The notes below the pieces were generated by a model, which was not told the DNA's origin, did no database searches, and was given only the letters and a program-made list of their open reading frames with translations. The translations under genes were made by a program, and so were the position numbers. From contig NZ_CP138921.1 in the NCBI RefSeq assembly GCF_047124445.1, forward strand, positions 1,364,001-1,428,000: a DNA stretch of 64,000 bases, given 5' to 3'. This DNA is from Shimia sp047124445 (lineage in GTDB: Bacteria > Pseudomonadota > Alphaproteobacteria > Rhodobacterales > Rhodobacteraceae). The number at the start of each line of letters is the position of its first letter. Position 1 is the stretch's first letter. Of the stretch, positions 61,299 to 64,000 are shown one piece after another.

Positions 61299-62350
61299 TA
61301 ATACAGAGATCCCTGCGTCCGTCGTTCTGTCCCCAACAGCGCCGCCTGAAACCTGGGGCAAACATGAGTTTCCCGCCCTGGCTGCAACGCCGCACTCACT
61401 GCTTTGATGACCCGAAATTGCCCGCCAACACAACCCAGATCAACAATACCAATCCCATTCTCTTGGATAAGGCTGGGCCACTCGCCTCTTGCGATAGCGT
61501 TGCGTGCCAGCACTTGCGTTCTGAGTGGGGTGCTTTGACCAACCATCTGCGTTTCCAGAAGCTGCAAAGTCAGCGTGTCCACTGACCGCCTTGAACCCGC
61601 ATCATCGCTTTCACCACCACGGGAACGCTCCAACACGCGGCCAAACTCAGCCGCGCCCAGCTCACGCAACGCTGATCCCAGCGCACCTTCCAGCGAGGCG
61701 CCCGCCGCCGCCCCAAAGCAAAACTCGCCTCCACTCAGGTCAAAGGAGACAGCCACAACCACCGGCACGCCGGTATCACAGGTCACATCCAAAACCCGCG
61801 TTTGCCGCTCCGGCCGCGCTCCAAGCGCCTCCAAAACCTGCGCATCAGCCTCCGTCAACAACGTTGCCTGTGTTGCCCCGCCCCACCAATGCGCTGCCGC
61901 ATCGCGCTCAAACAACTCCAGCGCCCCGTGTAAAACCGCAGTCTCCCAATCCGTATGCGCCGCCAGCCCTTCCGAAAAGCCCGCGGTCTCCGAGGAAGAC
62001 AGCGGCAAGACCTCCCGCGCCACTTGCACAACTTCGGATCCACCCAAGTCCAACGCTGGAATATCTCTGTCGCATGGCAACCTCAGTACGGCCTGCCGCA
62101 GTCCCAACTGCTCCGCCGCCTCCCCGGCCAACCGCACCAGCGCATCTTCGCTGCTAGCCCCAGCACCAGACACCGGCGTGCCATCCGGCAACACACCGCC
62201 CGCGACCACCATCTTAGGCACCGCCTTGGGGCAACCGACAAATACATAGTCCAACTGCGCCAACACCCCGCGGCAAAACGCCGGGACTTCCTCAGGCAGC
62301 GCCATCTCTCCGCCCAATGGCCGTTCAAACTCACGCAACGCCGTGAACAT
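61298..62350 (-). CDS. YcaO-family protein (ATP-dependent cyclodehydratase/thioamidation-type)
   Basis: A 350-residue YcaO protein. YcaO enzymes use ATP to activate backbone amides, forming azolines, thioamides or related groups. ATP/Mg-binding motifs are visible: SxxxA...ExxE at 66-80 (SSEDALVRLAGEAAEQ) and ExxERD at 145-150 (GALELFERDA). A third segment, ALRELGAAEFGR, is at 226-238. The C-terminus (ERRTQGSLY) lacks the PxPxP tail of azoline-forming YcaOs. No E1-like, ocin-ThiF or TfuA partner is in the window. The ATG at 62350 is chosen, with AGGGGGAA upstream; a GTG 12 codons earlier is possible. It is coupled to the BTAD regulator. Confidence 0.82.
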   Translation of the reverse strand: MFTALREFERPLGGEMALPEEVPAFCRGVLAQLDYVFVGCPKAVPKMVVAGGVLPDGTPVSGAGASSEDALVRLAGEAAEQLGLRQAVLRLPCDRDIPALDLGGSEVVQVAREVLPLSSSETAGFSEGLAAHTDWETAVLHGALELFERDAAAHWWGGATQATLLTEADAQVLEALGARPERQTRVLDVTCDTGVPVVVAVSFDLSGGEFCFGAAAGASLEGALGSALRELGAAEFGRVLERSRGGESDDAGSRRSVDTLTLQLLETQMVGQSTPLRTQVLARNAIARGEWPSLIQENGIGIVDLGCVGGQFRVIKAVSAALQPGRETHVCPRFQAALLGTERRTQGSLY

Positions 62351-62497
62351 TCTACCCCGATTCCCCCTAAGCGCGCCGTTTCCCACACAAATCCCACTAC
62401 CTCACAGCCAACAATTCAAGGCGATTAACGCAAATCACGCAAGAATAACGGTGGGTTTGGCAAGTTTGTTTCAAAGACGACAAATGAGGAGGTTCCA

Positions 62498-63886
62498 ATG
62501 TCCCGCCCCCGCCCAACAGAGAGCACATCCGCCGCGCAAACCGCCGCCATCGACGCCCGCCAGGACGCACTGGAGGCCCTGCGCGAGATGTACCGAGACC
62601 GCGCCGATGTGACCGGCTATGACATTGGGTTCAAGCGGGTTGGCGGTCTGGCCACCACCAAAGTCTGCCTGCGGGTGCATGTCACCTCCAAACTTCCGGA
62701 AGATGAACTGGACCCCGCCAAACGCATTGTGCGTCGCATCAATGGATTTCCGGTGGATGTGGTCACCAGCACCTACAAGGTGCACCGGGATCAGGGCGAC
62801 AGCCAAAACACCTACGCCGCCACGCTTTTGTCCGGCAGCCCCTGCCAACGGCGCGGCGCCAATGCCGGCACCATAGGTGCCATTGCCATTGACCGCGCCA
62901 GTGGCAAAGCCGGCATCCTGTCCAACTGGCACGTGTTGTCCTCCCCGGAAGGCGCCGACAGCGATCTGGTCTATGGGCACAGCACAGCTGATCTGCCGAT
63001 CGCGCGGCTGAACAAATCCATGTTGTCGCGCCACGGCGATGCCGCCTTTGCCACGCTCACCGGTGCGACCCCATGGCATCCGACTTTAAAACAGCTCAAC
63101 CTGCCTTTGACCGGCGTGGCACCGACTGCACTGGGGCGAATCCTGTGCAAATTCGGCCGTACCACCGGCCTGACCCGCGCGCGGGTGGACGGCATTGGCA
63201 CCTACAAGGTGGTGCATACGCAGCGCAACGGCCGCAGCAAAACCGTGGAGATCGACGGCTTCCGACTGATCCCGCAAGACCTCGCCGCCCCGCATGCGAC
63301 GCTCACCCTGCCCGGGGACAGCGGCGCTTGCTGGATTGACCCGGACACAGGTGATGCGGTTGGTCTGCATATGGCAGGCGAAGGCGAGGACTGGCCCGGG
63401 GGAGACTGCGCGCTAGCCTGTCATATGGATCGGGTGATGGAACGTCTGGACCTGCGGCTTGCCACACTTTGTGATCTAAACTCTGCCACCGGAGGCCCAT
63501 CCGATGCCGCAAAATCCGTCTCCGCCTTGCACATGGTGCCAGGTATGATGCGCCCGGCCGCAGCCTTTGCCCCGCAAACTGTCGGGGATCCCAGCCGCAT
63601 TTTCAGTGTGCAGGGCAACATTTGGACCGAGTTTCTCAACACCATGCTGGCACAGCACCCCGAGTTTGCCCAAATCCCGTTCGACATCGAAGACGCGGTT
63701 GCCGACTACTTCGGCTACGGCACATCCGGAGAAGCGCTGCACGCCATAGTGCTCGCCTCTTCTGCGTTCCTGCGCGACGGCGCCGTGCCAGATCAGGACA
63801 TTCTCACCAAAGAAGTGACCTTCCGAGGGGTCTGCTTCCGCATCGCCGAAGCTTACCGAGCCCGCGGCTATTGTGTGACCGCCTAG
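62498..63886 (+). CDS. Trypsin-fold serine protease, NAL1-like
   Basis: A 462-residue protein without a signal peptide. The N-terminal 95 residues (VTGYDIGFKRVGG..., VHVTSKLPEDEL, INGFPVDVV) match the leader module seen in bacterial NAL1-like peptidases. The protease domain has a complete triad by motif: His145 (LSNWHVLSS), Asp181 (RHGDAAFA) and Ser275 (LPGDSGACW). A C-terminal region of about 120 residues is unassigned. An AGGAGG site precedes the start. It is divergent from YcaO (147-base gap) and may act as a processing protease for the locus (inference). Confidence 0.83.
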   Translation: MSRPRPTESTSAAQTAAIDARQDALEALREMYRDRADVTGYDIGFKRVGGLATTKVCLRVHVTSKLPEDELDPAKRIVRRINGFPVDVVTSTYKVHRDQGDSQNTYAATLLSGSPCQRRGANAGTIGAIAIDRASGKAGILSNWHVLSSPEGADSDLVYGHSTADLPIARLNKSMLSRHGDAAFATLTGATPWHPTLKQLNLPLTGVAPTALGRILCKFGRTTGLTRARVDGIGTYKVVHTQRNGRSKTVEIDGFRLIPQDLAAPHATLTLPGDSGACWIDPDTGDAVGLHMAGEGEDWPGGDCALACHMDRVMERLDLRLATLCDLNSATGGPSDAAKSVSALHMVPGMMRPAAAFAPQTVGDPSRIFSVQGNIWTEFLNTMLAQHPEFAQIPFDIEDAVADYFGYGTSGEALHAIVLASSAFLRDGAVPDQDILTKEVTFRGVCFRIAEAYRARGYCVTA

Positions 63887-63940
63887 GTCCGAGAGCCGAC
63901 GGACACGTCTTGTTGATGGGTCATCCCCCCATCGACATCC

Positions 63941-63974
63941 ATTGACGCACTCACATCCCCATAGGTGCGTCAAT
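63941..63974 (+). repeat. Inverted repeat after the protease gene
   Basis: ATTGACGCAC and GTGCGTCAAT form a perfect 10-bp stem with a 14-nt loop, 55 bases past the stop codon. No U-tract follows. It could be a terminator-like structure or an operator for a gene beyond the window; the remaining 26 bases show nothing. Confidence 0.4.
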
Positions 63975-64000
63975 CTTCGGGGTGGTTGCAGGGTCTGTCC

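Noticed and set aside
1..64000. tRNA or rRNA genes, CRISPR arrays, IS elements or prophage in the window.
   Set aside because: No cloverleaf-like sequences, regularly spaced repeats, transposase or phage proteins were seen on either strand.

Overview
This is a gene-dense, high-GC stretch of what looks like the chromosome of a Rhodobacterales (roseobacter-group) alphaproteobacterium. The assignment rests on gene content and order: a SUV3-like helicase / S4 protein / 7Fe ferredoxin / CarD block, an alphaproteobacterial RpoH, prfA-prmC followed by a DUF4167 gene, a rluD-type gene back to back with a short DUF6476 gene, and intergenic hairpin elements of a kind I associate with this order. I found no rRNA or tRNA gene, CRISPR array, IS element or prophage.

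Layout. 1-912: the C-terminal part of an RTX calcium-binding protein, cut by the left edge. 944-5615: a tightly overlapped operon (flavin monooxygenase, BASS-type transporter, NAD epimerase, SDR) divergent from a TetR regulator. 5632-17189: a secreted hypothetical protein, a GT8-like protein, O-acetylhomoserine sulfhydrylase, a large PilM/PilP-like membrane protein, a periplasmic amidohydrolase, 4-hydroxyphenylpyruvate dioxygenase divergent from an Lrp regulator, and a KefB-type antiporter. 17211-24975: cobT/cobS, a potassium channel with a zinc ribbon, carD, fdxA, an S4 protein, a helicase and a TPR protein. 25046-31540: SCP2 protein, lipase-like hydrolase, FAH-family protein, PepF with a coupled unknown gene, and an NmrA/HxlR pair. 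31628-36178: MAPEG protein, a partly decayed tandem duplication (flavodoxin plus small secreted protein), an RcnB-like protein, a membrane dipeptidase and a low-GC orphan. 36363-47788: iron-binding protein with a predicted iron-Rhodo-box, mazG, an M20 amidohydrolase, agmatinase, prfA-prmC, DUF4167, a Gfo/Idh dehydrogenase, rpoH, a RluD-type synthase and DUF6476.

The right end (47.8-64 kb) is the most unusual part. A three-gene operon with 4-base overlaps encodes a periplasmic LysM/FecR-like/Ig protein, a 1631-residue protein with about 15 PKD domains, and a membrane class III adenylate cyclase. It looks like an envelope-sensing cyclic-nucleotide system. Divergent from it are an animal-type heme peroxidase and a 123-residue acidic protein. 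These converge on a YcaO gene translationally coupled to a BTAD/TPR regulator, and a cytoplasmic NAL1-like trypsin-fold protease diverges from YcaO. YcaO, an oxidative enzyme, a protease, a small protein and a SARP-like regulator together resemble a peptide- or protein-modification locus. I do not recognise this combination as a described system, and it is my main candidate for something new.

All product names come from reading the translated sequences and motifs. No database search was run.
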